In this document: piece after piece, positions 16,864 to 26,490 of the stretch | Layout of the letters: every line of letters starts with the position of its first letter | How positions within the stretch are numbered: the stretch's first letter is position 1 | Translations under genes and position numbers: made by a program | Notes under the pieces: model-generated | Told to the model about the DNA's origin: nothing | Databases searched by the model: none | What the model saw: only the letters and a program-made list of their open reading frames with translations | Assembly (NCBI GenBank): GCA_021775495.1 | Contig: JAJFHT010000060.1 | Coordinates: 1 to 51,976, forward strand | DNA length: 51,976 nucleotides | Reading direction: 5' to 3' | DNA from: Hyphomicrobiales bacterium | GTDB taxonomy: Bacteria; Pseudomonadota; Alphaproteobacteria; Rhizobiales; Rhizobiaceae

Positions 16864-17640
16864 TTGGCAACGACGATGCCATATCGCCTGAAATTCTATA
16901 GAAAGACCTTTTCCGTGGCAGAAACCAAGATCGAGCAAGACAAAGCGCTGCCTTCACTGTGCCAATCATGTGAGGCACGTCACCGCGGCGTGTGCGGTGC
17001 GATGACCACGCCGGAACTCGTCGAAATCAACAAGCTTTCGCACCGAAAAACCGTGGAGCACGGCGAAACCCTGATATTCGATGATGAAACCATCTACCAC
17101 TATGCGAACATTGTGAAGGGTGTCGTCAAACTGTCAAAGATCATGGCCGACGGGCGGCAGCAAATCGTCGGACTGCAATTCGCGCCGGACTTCCTCGGGC
17201 GGCCATTTGCTAAGGAAAGCAAACTCTCCGCCGAAGCCGCATCCGAGACCGAGATTTGCGTCATCCCTAAAACCGCTTTTGAGAACATGCTGCGCAAATC
17301 TCCCGAACTCGAACACCGGCTGTTCGCGCAAACATTGGTGCAACTCGACGAGGCGCGCGAGTGGATGGTGACACTCGGCCGCAAGACAGCGGCGGAAAAA
17401 GTCGCAAGCTTCATGTATCTGATCGCTTCACACATCGATCCAGCTCAACCAGACAGCGAGTCGGTTCATTTCGACCTGCCTTTGACCAGGGCCGACATCG
17501 CCGATTTCCTCGGGCTGACGATCGAAACCGTCAGCCGGCAGATTACCAAGCTGCGCAAAAGCGGATTGCTCGAGGTTGTCAACAACCGCGCCATCACGGT
17601 GCCCAGCCTGAAGAAACTCAAACGCGCCTCCGGCTCCTGA
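16864..17640 (+). CDS. fnrL: Oxygen-sensing Crp/Fnr-family regulator with Fe-S cysteines (FnrN/FnrL type)
   Basis: 258 residues. Cys33, Cys36 and Cys44 (C-x2-C-x7-C) plus an internal Cys132 give the four-cysteine set of [4Fe-4S] FNR/FnrN/FnrL proteins, which is absent from FixK. The cyclic-nucleotide-binding-like beta-roll follows (~50-160), then the long dimerisation helix and an HTH with LTRADIADFLGLTIETVSRQITKL; the E-SR triplet matches FNR-type recognition of TTGAT-N4-ATCAA. The perfect FNR box in front of ccoN, 0.6 kb downstream, is its obvious target. A degenerate half-conserved site (TTGAT-AAGG-ATCGC, 16830-16843) lies just upstream of the gene and could allow autoregulation (weak). 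Met5 is an alternative start. The 3' end overlaps the convergent hemerythrin gene by 23 bp. Confidence 0.92.
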   Translation: MATTMPYRLKFYRKTFSVAETKIEQDKALPSLCQSCEARHRGVCGAMTTPELVEINKLSHRKTVEHGETLIFDDETIYHYANIVKGVVKLSKIMADGRQQIVGLQFAPDFLGRPFAKESKLSAEAASETEICVIPKTAFENMLRKSPELEHRLFAQTLVQLDEAREWMVTLGRKTAAEKVASFMYLIASHIDPAQPDSESVHFDLPLTRADIADFLGLTIETVSRQITKLRKSGLLEVVNNRAITVPSLKKLKRASGS

Positions 17641-18202
17641 TCTTGACCCGCGTGACCGTGCAGGCGACCGGCGCCATCATGCGATGCGCTTCGAGCTGCT
17701 CGCCCAGTTTTTCCAAATCCGTCACCGACAATCGATCTCGTGCCTGCTGCAGCACGTGTTCGATTTCGAACACGGTGTGACGGCGAACCGTCTCGAAAAA
17801 ACCACGCAACATATAGCCGGCGCGTTCCATGTCGACGTCCGAACCGCCTCGCCGCAAGGCTGTCAGCAATTCGATGATTTCCTCGGCGTAACCCTGATCG
17901 GCAAAATGCTCCTCAGACAGTCTTTGAAAGGTCTGGCGGTTCGTCGTTCCGTCACTGTCGGCCAGCAACGGATGCAGTACGTCTTCTTCGAACCGGTGAA
18001 GAAAGGCCATCGAACGCCGGATGTCGGTGGCTATCTCCTGGCACATCTGCATATCGATCTGGCCACCCAGCGAATCGGCGACTTCCTCCAGCCGGGAGCA
18101 GATCTGTAGTTGTTCCTGATAAAGGCGCGCCAGTGCCGTCAGCGGATTTTCTACCGCCGGACACGCCGACAAAGGTTCCGGTTCTTCTTTATTACGTTGC
18201 AT
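17618..18202 (-). CDS. Hemerythrin-like (HHE) domain protein
   Basis: 194-residue helical protein resembling the HHE cation-binding family. Candidate di-iron ligands are in FLHRFEEDVLHPLL, LSEEHFADQG and RRHTVFEIEHVL. The histidine usually found in the first helix (as in AEHxRQ) seems replaced (LYQEQLQICSRLE), so iron binding may be altered. Such proteins in this lineage often sit beside Fnr regulators and may sense or bind oxygen, nitric oxide or iron; no exact role is claimed. I chose the ATG at 18202 over 18259 because the extra residues are Cys-rich and not conserved in style. It is divergent from ccoN, and the FNR box between them is 66 bp from its start, so both may be FNR-controlled. 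Confidence 0.75.
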   Translation of the reverse strand: MQRNKEEPEPLSACPAVENPLTALARLYQEQLQICSRLEEVADSLGGQIDMQMCQEIATDIRRSMAFLHRFEEDVLHPLLADSDGTTNRQTFQRLSEEHFADQGYAEEIIELLTALRRGGSDVDMERAGYMLRGFFETVRRHTVFEIEHVLQQARDRLSVTDLEKLGEQLEAHRMMAPVACTVTRVKIRSRRRV

Positions 18203-18267
18203 AGCTTGCGTCCGCGGGTCACAATTCGAACAGGAATTGAATGGAACGCAGAACGGCAATTCATTCC

Positions 18268-18281
18268 TTGATCGAGATCAA
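18268..18281. promoter_or_regulatory. Perfect FNR box (anaerobox) between the hemerythrin gene and ccoN
   Basis: The sequence is TTGAT-CGAG-ATCAA, an exact match to the FNR/FixK consensus. For ccoN a -10 candidate TCTAAT lies at 18301-18306, which would put the box near -40, the usual class II activation position. The site is symmetric and could also affect the divergent hemerythrin-like gene. Confidence 0.92.
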
Positions 18282-18365
18282 TGCTGCAATTGCGAAGCGA
18301 TCTAATTTGCGCGCATTGCGGTCGGTAATTCCATACAGACCGTTCATCCTTTCGAGGGGCATCCG

Positions 18366-19973
18366 ATGAAATATCTGACAGAAACCATATTGCTGGCAGT
18401 CGCGGCATTTATTGCGCTGCTGGGAGCTGCTTTTTCAAAGGACAGTCTGTTCCAGGCGCATGCCTGGATCCTGTTCTTCGTCCTGGCGGCAAGTGCCATT
18501 TTCCTGATGCGCAAGGTGAAGCCGGCGGCGGCCGATGACACCAGATCCGACGGGTATATGGATGAGGTCGTGCGCTACGGCACGATCGCCACCATGTTCT
18601 GGGGAATTGTCGGCTTTCTGGTCGGCGTCATCATCGCAGCACAACTGGCATTTCCCGAGCTCAACATCGAACCATGGTTCAATTTTGGCCGGATGCGCCC
18701 ATTACACACCTCCGCGGTGATTTTCGCTTTTGGCGGCAACGCCCTGATCTGTACGAGTTTTTATATCGTGCAGCGGACGTCTCAGGCACGGCTGTTCGGC
18801 GGCAATCTCGGCTGGTTCGTTTTCTGGGGTTACCAGCTCTTCATCGTCCTGGCGGCAACCGGCTACCTGCTCGGCGTTACCCAGTCGAGGGAGTATGCCG
18901 AACCGGAATGGTATGTTGATATCTGGCTGACCGTTGTCTGGGTCGCCTACCTGATCGTCTTTGTCGGCACCATCGTGCGCCGCAAGGAGCCCCATATCTA
19001 TGTCGCCAACTGGTTCTTTCTGTCGTTCATCGTCACGGTTGCCATGCTGCATCTGGTCAACAATTTGTCGTTGCCGGTGTCACTGCTCGGCGCCAAAAGC
19101 TATTCGGCCTTTGCCGGTGTACAGGACGCTCTGACCCAATGGTGGTATGGGCACAATGCGGTCGGGTTCTTCCTCACTGCCGGCTTCCTCGGCATGATGT
19201 ATTATTTTGTGCCGAAACAGGCCAACAGACCGGTCTACTCGTACCGGCTGTCGATCGTGCATTTCTGGTCGCTGATCTTTCTCTACATCTGGGCCGGCCC
19301 GCATCACCTTCACTACACCGCTCTTCCCGATTGGGCGCAGACACTTGGCATGGTGTTCTCGGTCATGCTGTGGATGCCGTCCTGGGGTGGCATGATCAAC
19401 GGCCTGATGACCCTGTCTGGGGCGTGGGACAAACTGCGCACCGATCCGATCATCCGGATGATGGTCATTTCGATCGCATTTTACGGCATGTCCACCTTCG
19501 AGGGCCCGATGATGTCGATCAAGGCGGTCAATTCGCTGTCCCACTATACGGACTGGACCATCGGTCACGTGCATTCCGGTGCGCTCGGCTGGAACGGGAT
19601 GATCACCTTCGGAGCCCTCTACTTCCTGGTTCCAAGGCTGTGGAACAGAGAGCGGCTCTATTCGTTGCGCATGGTCAACTGGCACCTTTGGCTGGCGACA
19701 CTCGGCATCGTGGTTTACGCCTCGGTCATGTGGGTCTCCGGTATCACCCAGGGGCTGATGTGGCGCGAATATGATGATCAGGGTTACCTGGTCTACTCCT
19801 TCGCCGAATCGGTTGCAGCACTTTATCCCTACTACGTGCTGAGGACCTTCGCCGGGCTGCTGTATCTCTCCGGAGCACTGCTGATGGCCTACAACATCTA
19901 CAAAACGATCCGCGGCGATGTGCGCGAGGAGGCCCCGATGGGCGCTCCCGCGCAGGCCGTACCGGCGGAATAG
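18366..19973 (+). CDS. ccoN: cbb3-type cytochrome c oxidase subunit I (CcoN)
   Basis: 535-residue, 12-14 TM haem-copper oxidase catalytic subunit, type C. Conserved segments include [23 protein letters not shown] (copper B histidine region), [19 protein letters not shown] (the two adjacent histidines) and [18 protein letters not shown] (haem-ligand histidines). It reduces oxygen with high affinity under microaerobic conditions. The ATG at 18366 is preceded by GAGGGG. First gene of the ccoNOQP-ccoGHIS block, downstream of the FNR box. Genes follow at gaps of 9, 9 and 4 bp. Confidence 0.97.
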   Translation: MKYLTETILLAVAAFIALLGAAFSKDSLFQAHAWILFFVLAASAIFLMRKVKPAAADDTRSDGYMDEVVRYGTIATMFWGIVGFLVGVIIAAQLAFPELNIEPWFNFGRMRPLHTSAVIFAFGGNALICTSFYIVQRTSQARLFGGNLGWFVFWGYQLFIVLAATGYLLGVTQSREYAEPEWYVDIWLTVVWVAYLIVFVGTIVRRKEPHIYVANWFFLSFIVTVAMLHLVNNLSLPVSLLGAKSYSAFAGVQDALTQWWYGHNAVGFFLTAGFLGMMYYFVPKQANRPVYSYRLSIVHFWSLIFLYIWAGPHHLHYTALPDWAQTLGMVFSVMLWMPSWGGMINGLMTLSGAWDKLRTDPIIRMMVISIAFYGMSTFEGPMMSIKAVNSLSHYTDWTIGHVHSGALGWNGMITFGALYFLVPRLWNRERLYSLRMVNWHLWLATLGIVVYASVMWVSGITQGLMWREYDDQGYLVYSFAESVAALYPYYVLRTFAGLLYLSGALLMAYNIYKTIRGDVREEAPMGAPAQAVPAE

Positions 19974-19982
19974 GAGGCGATC

Positions 19983-20717
19983 ATGGCAGCCCTAGACAGA
20001 CACGGCCGCATTGAGCGCAACGTCACACTGCTCTTCGTATTGTCGCTGATCGTTGTCAGCATCGGCGGCATCGTTCAGATCACACCATTGTTCTATCTGG
20101 AGAACACCATCGAAAAGGTGGAGGGCATGCGGCCCTACACCCCGCTGGAGCTCACCGGACGCAACATATATGTCCGGGAGGGATGTTACGTCTGCCACAG
20201 TCAGATGATCCGGCCGTTCCGCGACGAGGTGGAGCGCTACGGTCATTATTCGCTGGCGGCCGAAAGCATGTACGATCACCCGTTCCAGTGGGGCTCGAAG
20301 CGCACCGGTCCGGACCTGGCCCGTGTCGGCGGACGTTATTCCGACGAATGGCACGTCCAGCATATGATCAACCCGCAGGAGGTTGTGCCTGAATCGATCA
20401 TGCCGAGTTATGCATTTCTCGCATCGACACCGCTCAAAGCTGACGACATGGCCGCACATCTGAGAGCCAACCAGATCGTCGGTGTACCCTATACCGGCGA
20501 AATGATCGAAAACGCGGTAGCCGACCTGCGTGCCCAGGCCGACCCGGACAGTGACGACACGGACGGTCTGGAAGAGCGCTATTCATCGGTCAACATCCGC
20601 AACTTTGACGGCAACCCGGGTACGGTCACCGAAATGGACGCGCTGGTTGCCTATCTCCAGATGCTTGGAACACTTGTCGATTTCGACACATTCAAAGCCG
20701 AACAGAGCGGACGATAG
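19983..20717 (+). CDS. ccoO: cbb3 oxidase mono-haem cytochrome c subunit (CcoO)
   Basis: 244 residues with one N-terminal TM helix (about 15-38) and a periplasmic cytochrome c domain. The haem motif CYVCH (Cys68, Cys71, His72) is followed by SQMIRPF, characteristic of CcoO, and distal methionine candidates (MPSY). It passes electrons from CcoP to CcoN. It starts 9 bp after ccoN behind an AGGAGG site. Confidence 0.96.
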   Translation: MAALDRHGRIERNVTLLFVLSLIVVSIGGIVQITPLFYLENTIEKVEGMRPYTPLELTGRNIYVREGCYVCHSQMIRPFRDEVERYGHYSLAAESMYDHPFQWGSKRTGPDLARVGGRYSDEWHVQHMINPQEVVPESIMPSYAFLASTPLKADDMAAHLRANQIVGVPYTGEMIENAVADLRAQADPDSDDTDGLEERYSSVNIRNFDGNPGTVTEMDALVAYLQMLGTLVDFDTFKAEQSGR

Positions 20718-20726
20718 GAGGGTTTC

Positions 20727-20876
20727 ATGGATTATGACACCGTACGGCACGCAGCCGACAGTTGGGGACTGGTTTATCTACTGGTTCTGTTTGTCGGTGT
20801 GGTGTTTTTCACTTTCCGTCCCGGTTCCAAAAAAACGTCGGATGAAGCGGCTCAGATTCCGCTGAAAGAGGACTAA
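20727..20876 (+). CDS. ccoQ: cbb3 oxidase small membrane subunit CcoQ
   Basis: 49-residue protein between ccoO and ccoP. It has a short N-terminus (MDYDTVRHAADSWG), one TM helix (about LVYLLVLFVGVVFFTF) and a charged tail beginning RPGSKK. The length, position and RPGS tail are typical of CcoQ/FixQ, which stabilises the oxidase complex. The start codon ATG at 20727 follows a GGAGGG ribosome binding site, and the stop is 4 bp before ccoP. Confidence 0.92.
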   Translation: MDYDTVRHAADSWGLVYLLVLFVGVVFFTFRPGSKKTSDEAAQIPLKED

Positions 20877-20880
20877 TCGC

Positions 20881-21765
20881 ATGACTGTCAAGGAAACAGA
20901 CGAACTCAGCGGCACTGAGACCACCGGCCATGAATGGGACGGAATCAAGGAACTGAACTCGCCATTGCCGAGATGGTGGTTGTGGACCTTCTACGCCACG
21001 GTCGTTTTTGCCATCGGATATTCGCTGTATTATCCGGCCATACCGCTGATCAAAGGTGCAACAGCCGGAATTTCCGGATACTCAAGCCGGGCCGAAGTGG
21101 CCAAGGACATCGCTATGGCAGCCGAGGCACAATCGGGGATCATCGAAAGGACCCGAAACAGCACGATCGATCAGATTGCAACCGATGACGAACTGAGACG
21201 GTTTGCTGTCTCAGCCGGCAAATCCGCGTTCAAGGTCTATTGTGTGCAATGTCACGGATCCGGTGCGCAGGGCGCTCCCGGTTACCCGAATCTGAACGAT
21301 GACGAGTGGATCTGGGGCGGTGACCTGGAAACAATCCACATCTCCATCAGTCACGGCATACGCAATGACCAGGACGATGATGCACGCCTTTCCGAAATGC
21401 CGGCATTCGGCGTCGACGAACTGCTGGAGCGCAGCGAAATTGCAGCGGCTGCCAATTATGTGCTGAAACTTTCCGGCCAGGAACACGACGCCGCGTTGCT
21501 GGGCGAGGGCGAAACGGTCTTTGCCGACAATTGCGCCGCCTGCCATGGCGAGGCAGGCAAGGGCGACCGCGAGCAGGGAGCACCGGACCTGACCGACGCG
21601 ATCTGGCTCTACGGCAGCACACCGGAACTGATTCTGACTCAGATCAACCGGCCGAAACACGGCGTCATGCCCCCCTGGCTCGAGCGGCTTGGCGACGTAA
21701 CGGTCAAACAGCTTGCAGTCTATGTCCACGGCCTCGGCGGTGGCGAAGACAGCGAGCCGGAATAA
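20881..21765 (+). CDS. ccoP: cbb3 oxidase di-haem cytochrome c subunit (CcoP)
   Basis: 294 residues. The N-terminal cytoplasmic part contains HEWDGIKELNSPLPRWW, the CcoP signature, followed by a TM helix (about 37-58) and two cytochrome c domains with CVQCH (121-125) and CAACH (218-222). It receives electrons from soluble cytochromes. It is 4 bp downstream of ccoQ and 4 bp upstream of ccoG. Confidence 0.96.
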   Translation: MTVKETDELSGTETTGHEWDGIKELNSPLPRWWLWTFYATVVFAIGYSLYYPAIPLIKGATAGISGYSSRAEVAKDIAMAAEAQSGIIERTRNSTIDQIATDDELRRFAVSAGKSAFKVYCVQCHGSGAQGAPGYPNLNDDEWIWGGDLETIHISISHGIRNDQDDDARLSEMPAFGVDELLERSEIAAAANYVLKLSGQEHDAALLGEGETVFADNCAACHGEAGKGDREQGAPDLTDAIWLYGSTPELILTQINRPKHGVMPPWLERLGDVTVKQLAVYVHGLGGGEDSEPE

Positions 21766-21769
21766 GAGC

Positions 21770-23341
21770 ATGACCGCCATGACCGACCATGCAGCACCGG
21801 TCGAAACCATTGACGCGGAAGCCGTTAATTCCAAGGACAACCGCGAGCTCTATGCAGCCCGCAAGAAGGTTTTCCCCAAACGCGCCAGCGGCTGGTTTCG
21901 CGGACTCAAATGGTGGATCATGGCGGTCACGCTCGGCATCTACTATATTACGCCGTGGCTGCGTTGGGACCGCGGTGTCTATGCACCCGACCAGGCAGTG
22001 CTCATCGACCTTGCCAACCGTCGGTTCTATTTCTTCTTCATAGAAATCTGGCCGCAGGAATTCTACTACGTCGCCGGCTTGCTGGTTATGGCAGGTATAG
22101 GCCTGTTTCTGGTGACCTCGACAGTTGGCCGTGCCTGGTGCGGTTACACCTGCCCGCAGACCGTCTGGGTCGATCTGTTTGTTGTCGTGGAACGGTTCTT
22201 CGAAGGCGATCGCAATGCGCGGATCAAGCTCGATGCGGCTCCCTGGACCAGCAACAAGATCATCAAACGCACCATGGTCCACACCAGCTGGCTGCTCATC
22301 GCGATTGCAACCGGCGGCGCCTGGATCTTTTATTTTGCCGATGCCCCCACATTGTTCCTGGATCTGGTGACCGGCAATGCGGCGTCTATTGCCTATGCGA
22401 CAGTGGCGGTACTGACTTTCACGACATATGTTTTCGGCGGCCTGATGCGCGAACAGGTCTGCACCTACATGTGCCCCTGGCCGCGGATTCAGGCCGCCAT
22501 GCTGGACGAAGATTCGCTGACCGTCACCTATAATGACTGGCGCGGCGAAACGCGCAGCCGGCATGCCAAGAAGGCGGTTGCGGAAGGCAAGCTGGTTGGC
22601 GACTGCGTCGACTGCAATGCCTGCGTCGCGGTCTGCCCGATGGGCATCGACATTCGCGACGGGCAACAATTGGAGTGTATCACCTGCGCCCTGTGCATCG
22701 ACGCGTGCGACACCGTGATGGACAAGATCGGCAAAGAGCGCGGATTGATCTCCTATGCCACATTGCGTGATTACAATGTCAATATGGCCATTGCGACCGC
22801 CGGATCAGAAACCGTGCAACCGGACCTGGTGCGGCCTGACAAGAGTGGACTGTCACCTTCACTGGCACAGACGACCTGGCGTTCCATCGTGCGACCGCGG
22901 ACTATCGCCTACACCGCGATCTGGGGCAGCATCGGACTGGCTTTGCTGATCGCTCTCAGCCTGCGTGACCGGCTTGACATCAATGTTCTGCACGACCGCA
23001 ATCCGGTCTTTGTTCTGCTGAGTGACGGATCCATCCGCAATGGCTTCGAAATCAAGATCCTGAACATGATTCCGCAACCGCGTACGTTCCGCATCGAACT
23101 TCAGGGGCTGCAATCTGCGACGATGAGTGTTGCCGGATCGAATGAGAATTTGGGGCAATCCTTCGACATCGAAGTGCCGTCGGATAAGCTGCTGGCCACG
23201 AAGGTCTTCGTACGCATGCCACGGGACCAGATCACGGCGACCAATCAATCGTTCCGTTTTACCGTCAGCGAGATCGGCGGGTTGGAACAGGCAAGTTATG
23301 ACGCACGTTTTGAAGCGCCTGAAGAAGTGATCGGAAAATGA
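21770..23341 (+). CDS. ccoG: CcoG/FixG membrane polyferredoxin for cbb3 oxidase assembly
   Basis: 523 residues. Several TM helices in the N-terminal half carry the WCGYTCPQTVW and YMCPWPRIQAAM motifs. A ferredoxin-like region with two clusters of cysteines follows (DCVDCNACVAVCPMGIDIR and CITCALCIDACD), then another TM helix and a C-terminal immunoglobulin-like FixG domain. CcoG is thought to reduce copper for insertion into CcoN. The ATG at 21770 lies 4 bp after the ccoP stop; ATG 21779 is an alternative. The stop codon overlaps the ccoH start in an ATGA arrangement. Confidence 0.95.
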   Translation: MTAMTDHAAPVETIDAEAVNSKDNRELYAARKKVFPKRASGWFRGLKWWIMAVTLGIYYITPWLRWDRGVYAPDQAVLIDLANRRFYFFFIEIWPQEFYYVAGLLVMAGIGLFLVTSTVGRAWCGYTCPQTVWVDLFVVVERFFEGDRNARIKLDAAPWTSNKIIKRTMVHTSWLLIAIATGGAWIFYFADAPTLFLDLVTGNAASIAYATVAVLTFTTYVFGGLMREQVCTYMCPWPRIQAAMLDEDSLTVTYNDWRGETRSRHAKKAVAEGKLVGDCVDCNACVAVCPMGIDIRDGQQLECITCALCIDACDTVMDKIGKERGLISYATLRDYNVNMAIATAGSETVQPDLVRPDKSGLSPSLAQTTWRSIVRPRTIAYTAIWGSIGLALLIALSLRDRLDINVLHDRNPVFVLLSDGSIRNGFEIKILNMIPQPRTFRIELQGLQSATMSVAGSNENLGQSFDIEVPSDKLLATKVFVRMPRDQITATNQSFRFTVSEIGGLEQASYDARFEAPEEVIGK

Positions 23342-23823
23342 GTACACAACAACAGATTACCGGAAAGCATGTTGCCATTGCGTTTGTCGCGTTCTTTGCT
23401 GTCATTATTGCCGTCAACTTTACCATGGCGGGGCTGGCGACGAGCAGTTGGACCGGCCTGGTGGTCAAGAACAGCTATGTTGCCAGTCAGAATTTCAACC
23501 GGGAGCTTGAAAAGGCCCGTGTACAGTCGGCGCTCGGCTGGACAAGCCGGCTGGTCGTCGAGTCGGACCGTATTGTTGTCCACCTGATCGATCGTGACGG
23601 AAATCCGGTGATTTTGCCGCAGGCGGAGTTGGCGGTCGGTCGCCCGGCGTTCGAGCAGATGGACCGGGTATTGACGCTGACGCACCAGGGTTCCGGCCTC
23701 TACGCCGCAATTGGCAAGTTGGAGCCGGGATTGTGGGCGGCTCGCCTGGAAACCGCGATCGGAGATCAGCCGTACCGGCAGGATTTTCGCTTCACCGTTG
23801 AAGAACGTGACAACGGCTCATGA
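23338..23823 (+). CDS. ccoH: CcoH/FixH cbb3 oxidase assembly protein
   Basis: 161 residues with one N-terminal TM helix (about 10-33, VAIAFVAFFAVIIAVNFTMAG) followed by the FixH pattern TSSWTGLVVKNSYVASQNFNR and a periplasmic beta-rich domain. CcoH stays associated with the assembled oxidase. It overlaps both ccoG and ccoI by 4 bp (ATGA), which indicates translational coupling. Confidence 0.94.
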   Translation: MSTQQQITGKHVAIAFVAFFAVIIAVNFTMAGLATSSWTGLVVKNSYVASQNFNRELEKARVQSALGWTSRLVVESDRIVVHLIDRDGNPVILPQAELAVGRPAFEQMDRVLTLTHQGSGLYAAIGKLEPGLWAARLETAIGDQPYRQDFRFTVEERDNGS

Positions 23824-26180
23824 GTTGCTGTGATTTCGAATTTGGCGTGGCTGCATCGGGTGGACAACCCACAGACAGCTACTCGGCACTTGAAGAGCAG
23901 AAGCTGCGCCTTGCCGCCAGGGACATGGGCAGCGGCATGCTGCAATCAGATTTTCATGTGCCCGACATGCACTGCGCCGCCTGTATCGGAAAGATCGAGC
24001 GCGGCCTGACAGCGCTACCCTTTGTCGACACGGCGCGGGTCAATCTGTCCAACAAACGTGTTTCGGTGCTGTGGCACGGTGCGCGCGGCTCTGCCGCTGA
24101 ACTGATGAACACCATTTCCCGGCTGGGATTTGATCCGTCGACCTTCGATCTCGAGGCTTCCGTCATATCCGAGGATCGAACGGGCCGGCAATTGCTTACG
24201 GCGCTCGGCGTTGCCGGATTCGCTGCGGCCAACATCATGCTGCTGTCGGTGTCGGTCTGGTCCGGCGCGGACGGCACCACCAGCGCTTTGTTCCACCTGA
24301 TTTCCGGAATCATCGCCGCCCCGGCCATCGCCTATGCCGGCAGGCCGTTTTTCAGATCGGCCCTCAAAGCACTGCGCGCCGGCGCGCTCAACATGGACGT
24401 GCCGATTTCACTCGCTGTCTTGCTGGCGTTTGCGATGAGCCTCTATGAAGCACTGACCGGCGGCGACAACGCTTATTTCGACGCATCCGTCACCCTGCTT
24501 TTTTTCCTGCTGATCGGCCGCTATCTCGACCACCGCATGCGCGAGAAAGCGCATGGCGCTGTCACCCGCCTCAGCCGCCTCGGGGCCAAGGGCGCGTCGG
24601 TCCTACTGCCAGACGGGACGATGCATTATCATGCCGCGGCCGACCTCCAGCCCGGCATGCGACTGGCCGTGGCCGCCGGTGAACGCATTCCCGTCGACGG
24701 TCGGATCCTCTCCGAAAGCGGCACGCTGGACCGGTCGCTGGTCACCGGCGAAAGCCAGCCGGTGACGTTGACCAAGGGCGCTGCGGTAGAAGCCGGCACG
24801 GTCAATATGGCCGGCCAGATCATCGTCGAGGCGACCCGGACCGCCGATCAGTCTTTTCTGGCCGAAGTGGTTCAGATGATGCAGGCTGCCGAACACGGCA
24901 AGGCCCGCTATGTACGCATCGCCGATCGCCTGGCCCGACTCTATGCGCCGGCTGTTCATCTGGTTGCACTGGCGACATTCGCCGGCTGGATGGTTTTTGG
25001 CAATAGCTGGCAGGACGCGCTTTATGCCGCCATCGCTGTTCTGATCATCACATGCCCCTGTGCGCTCGGCCTGGCGGTGCCTATCGTGCATGTGGTCGGC
25101 TCCAACCGGCTGTTTGCCAATGGCGTGATGATCAAGGACGGCGCGGCTTTTGAGAAAATGACGGCCGTTGACACCGTCCTGTTCGACAAGACCGGGACAT
25201 TGACACGCGGCGCACCAGCAGTCGTCGTGCCACCGCAGGCAAGCGCGGCGGAACGTTCCGCAGCCTGTGCGCTGGCGGCTGCGTCCGCCCATCCTTTTGC
25301 GAAAGCCGTATCGCAGCATCTGGGCGACAGCCAACGAAGTATCGAGCTTCGGGAGGTCAAGGAGACCGCCGGTTCGGGCGTGGAGGCTGTTCTCGCCGGA
25401 AACACTGCGCGGCTCGGACGCCGCGACTGGGTGCTGGAGATTGCCGGCGGCAGTGTCCCGCCACCGGCCGAGGGCAGCGAAGTGCTGTTCGCGCTGACCG
25501 GAGAACCCGCCATTCGATTTGGGATCAGCGATGCGCTAAGGCCAGATGCGGTGCAAACGGTTCAGGCGTTGAATGCGGGCGGTCTCGACATTGAAATACT
25601 GTCAGGGGACCTGGAAGCGCCCGTTCGCGCGATCGCGGCAGAACTCGGAGTTAAAAAATTCCGGTTCGGCATGAAACCGGCCGACAAGGTCAGCCATGTC
25701 GAGACGCTTCAGAACGCGGGTAGACAGTGTTTTGTGGTTGGCGATGGACTGAACGATGCGCCGGCTCTGACGGCCGGATATGTATCCATGGCGCCCTCTT
25801 CCGGCTCTGATGTCGGCCGGCTGGCCGCGGATTTTGTTTTCACCGGCGACAGTCTCGGTGCCGTACAATTGGCCCGCGCTACCGGCATGGCAACAGGGCG
25901 TCTGGTCCGGCAGAATTTTGCCATCGCCCTTGCCTATAATTGCATCGCTGTTCCGCTTGCCATGTTCGGATTTGTCACGCCACTGTTCGCGGCGCTTGCC
26001 ATGTCGGCCTCATCGATTGCCGTTGTCGCCAACAGCATGCGCCTCAACCTGATGAAATTGCCCGGCAGCAAAGTCCCTGCAACCGGCGCGCGCGGGGAAG
26101 ACCGACTTGATTCGGACGTCCGCACTGCCGACAAGCACTCTGCGCGACGTCCGTCACGGACGCTGGATGCGACGGCATGA
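23820..26180 (+). CDS. ccoI: CcoI/FixI copper-transporting P1B-type ATPase
   Basis: 786 residues. An N-terminal heavy-metal domain carries MHCAAC (50-55). TM helices follow, then the actuator with TGES, the transmembrane CPC copper site (Cys412, Cys414), phosphorylation site DKTGT (Asp456), an HP motif in the nucleotide domain (SAHPFAKA) and the hinge GDGLNDAPAL. It exports copper from the cytoplasm for CcoN maturation. The last ~45 residues are an Arg/Asp/Ser-rich tail without similarity I recognise. It overlaps ccoH and ccoS by 4 bp each. Confidence 0.96.
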   Translation: MSCCDFEFGVAASGGQPTDSYSALEEQKLRLAARDMGSGMLQSDFHVPDMHCAACIGKIERGLTALPFVDTARVNLSNKRVSVLWHGARGSAAELMNTISRLGFDPSTFDLEASVISEDRTGRQLLTALGVAGFAAANIMLLSVSVWSGADGTTSALFHLISGIIAAPAIAYAGRPFFRSALKALRAGALNMDVPISLAVLLAFAMSLYEALTGGDNAYFDASVTLLFFLLIGRYLDHRMREKAHGAVTRLSRLGAKGASVLLPDGTMHYHAAADLQPGMRLAVAAGERIPVDGRILSESGTLDRSLVTGESQPVTLTKGAAVEAGTVNMAGQIIVEATRTADQSFLAEVVQMMQAAEHGKARYVRIADRLARLYAPAVHLVALATFAGWMVFGNSWQDALYAAIAVLIITCPCALGLAVPIVHVVGSNRLFANGVMIKDGAAFEKMTAVDTVLFDKTGTLTRGAPAVVVPPQASAAERSAACALAAASAHPFAKAVSQHLGDSQRSIELREVKETAGSGVEAVLAGNTARLGRRDWVLEIAGGSVPPPAEGSEVLFALTGEPAIRFGISDALRPDAVQTVQALNAGGLDIEILSGDLEAPVRAIAAELGVKKFRFGMKPADKVSHVETLQNAGRQCFVVGDGLNDAPALTAGYVSMAPSSGSDVGRLAADFVFTGDSLGAVQLARATGMATGRLVRQNFAIALAYNCIAVPLAMFGFVTPLFAALAMSASSIAVVANSMRLNLMKLPGSKVPATGARGEDRLDSDVRTADKHSARRPSRTLDATA

Positions 26181-26320
26181 GTCATCTTGTCTATCTGATT
26201 CCGATTGCCTTGTTTTTGGGCGCGCTCGGCCTGGCGGCGTTTATCTGGAGCCTCAACTCCGGACAATATGACGATCTGGACGGTGCCGCCGAGCGGATTC
26301 TGGAAGACGAAGAGCCGTGA
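26177..26320 (+). CDS. ccoS: CcoS/FixS cbb3 oxidase maturation small protein
   Basis: 47 residues: one TM helix (about residues 4-26) followed by the CcoS hallmark SGQYDDLDG and an acidic tail ending EDEEP. CcoS is needed to insert redox cofactors into CcoN. It begins inside the ccoI stop codon (ATGA). It closes the operon, and a long perfect inverted repeat follows 12 bp later. Confidence 0.93.
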   Translation: MSHLVYLIPIALFLGALGLAAFIWSLNSGQYDDLDGAAERILEDEEP

Positions 26321-26332
26321 TTGCGCTTTATA

Positions 26333-26385
26333 CCAACGGTCCTTGATAGTGACCCATCAGAGGAATCGCTATCAAGGACCGTTGG
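26333..26385. repeat. Perfect 17-bp inverted repeat, 19-bp loop, downstream of ccoS
   Basis: The left arm CCAACGGTCCTTGATAG (26333-26349) is exactly repeated in inverted orientation at 26369-26385. A hairpin this long would terminate or stabilise the cco mRNA, but no T-run follows (CATTATGCAAC). The arms are longer and more perfect than the other terminators in the window. A dispersed palindromic repeat or a miniature mobile element is an alternative; no flanking target duplication is evident. Confidence 0.7.
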
Positions 26386-26490
26386 CATTATGCAACTGCG
26401 GACAGGAACCACACAAGGCAAATGGCAAAGTGAACCACAACAGGTGTAACCTGTGCGATCACTTTGCAATATCAAGTCTCTGGGCCGGAA

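Noticed and set aside
21704-22669. Open frame of 321 codons antisense to ccoG
   Set aside because: Shadow frame; ccoG has intact ferredoxin cysteines and operon position.
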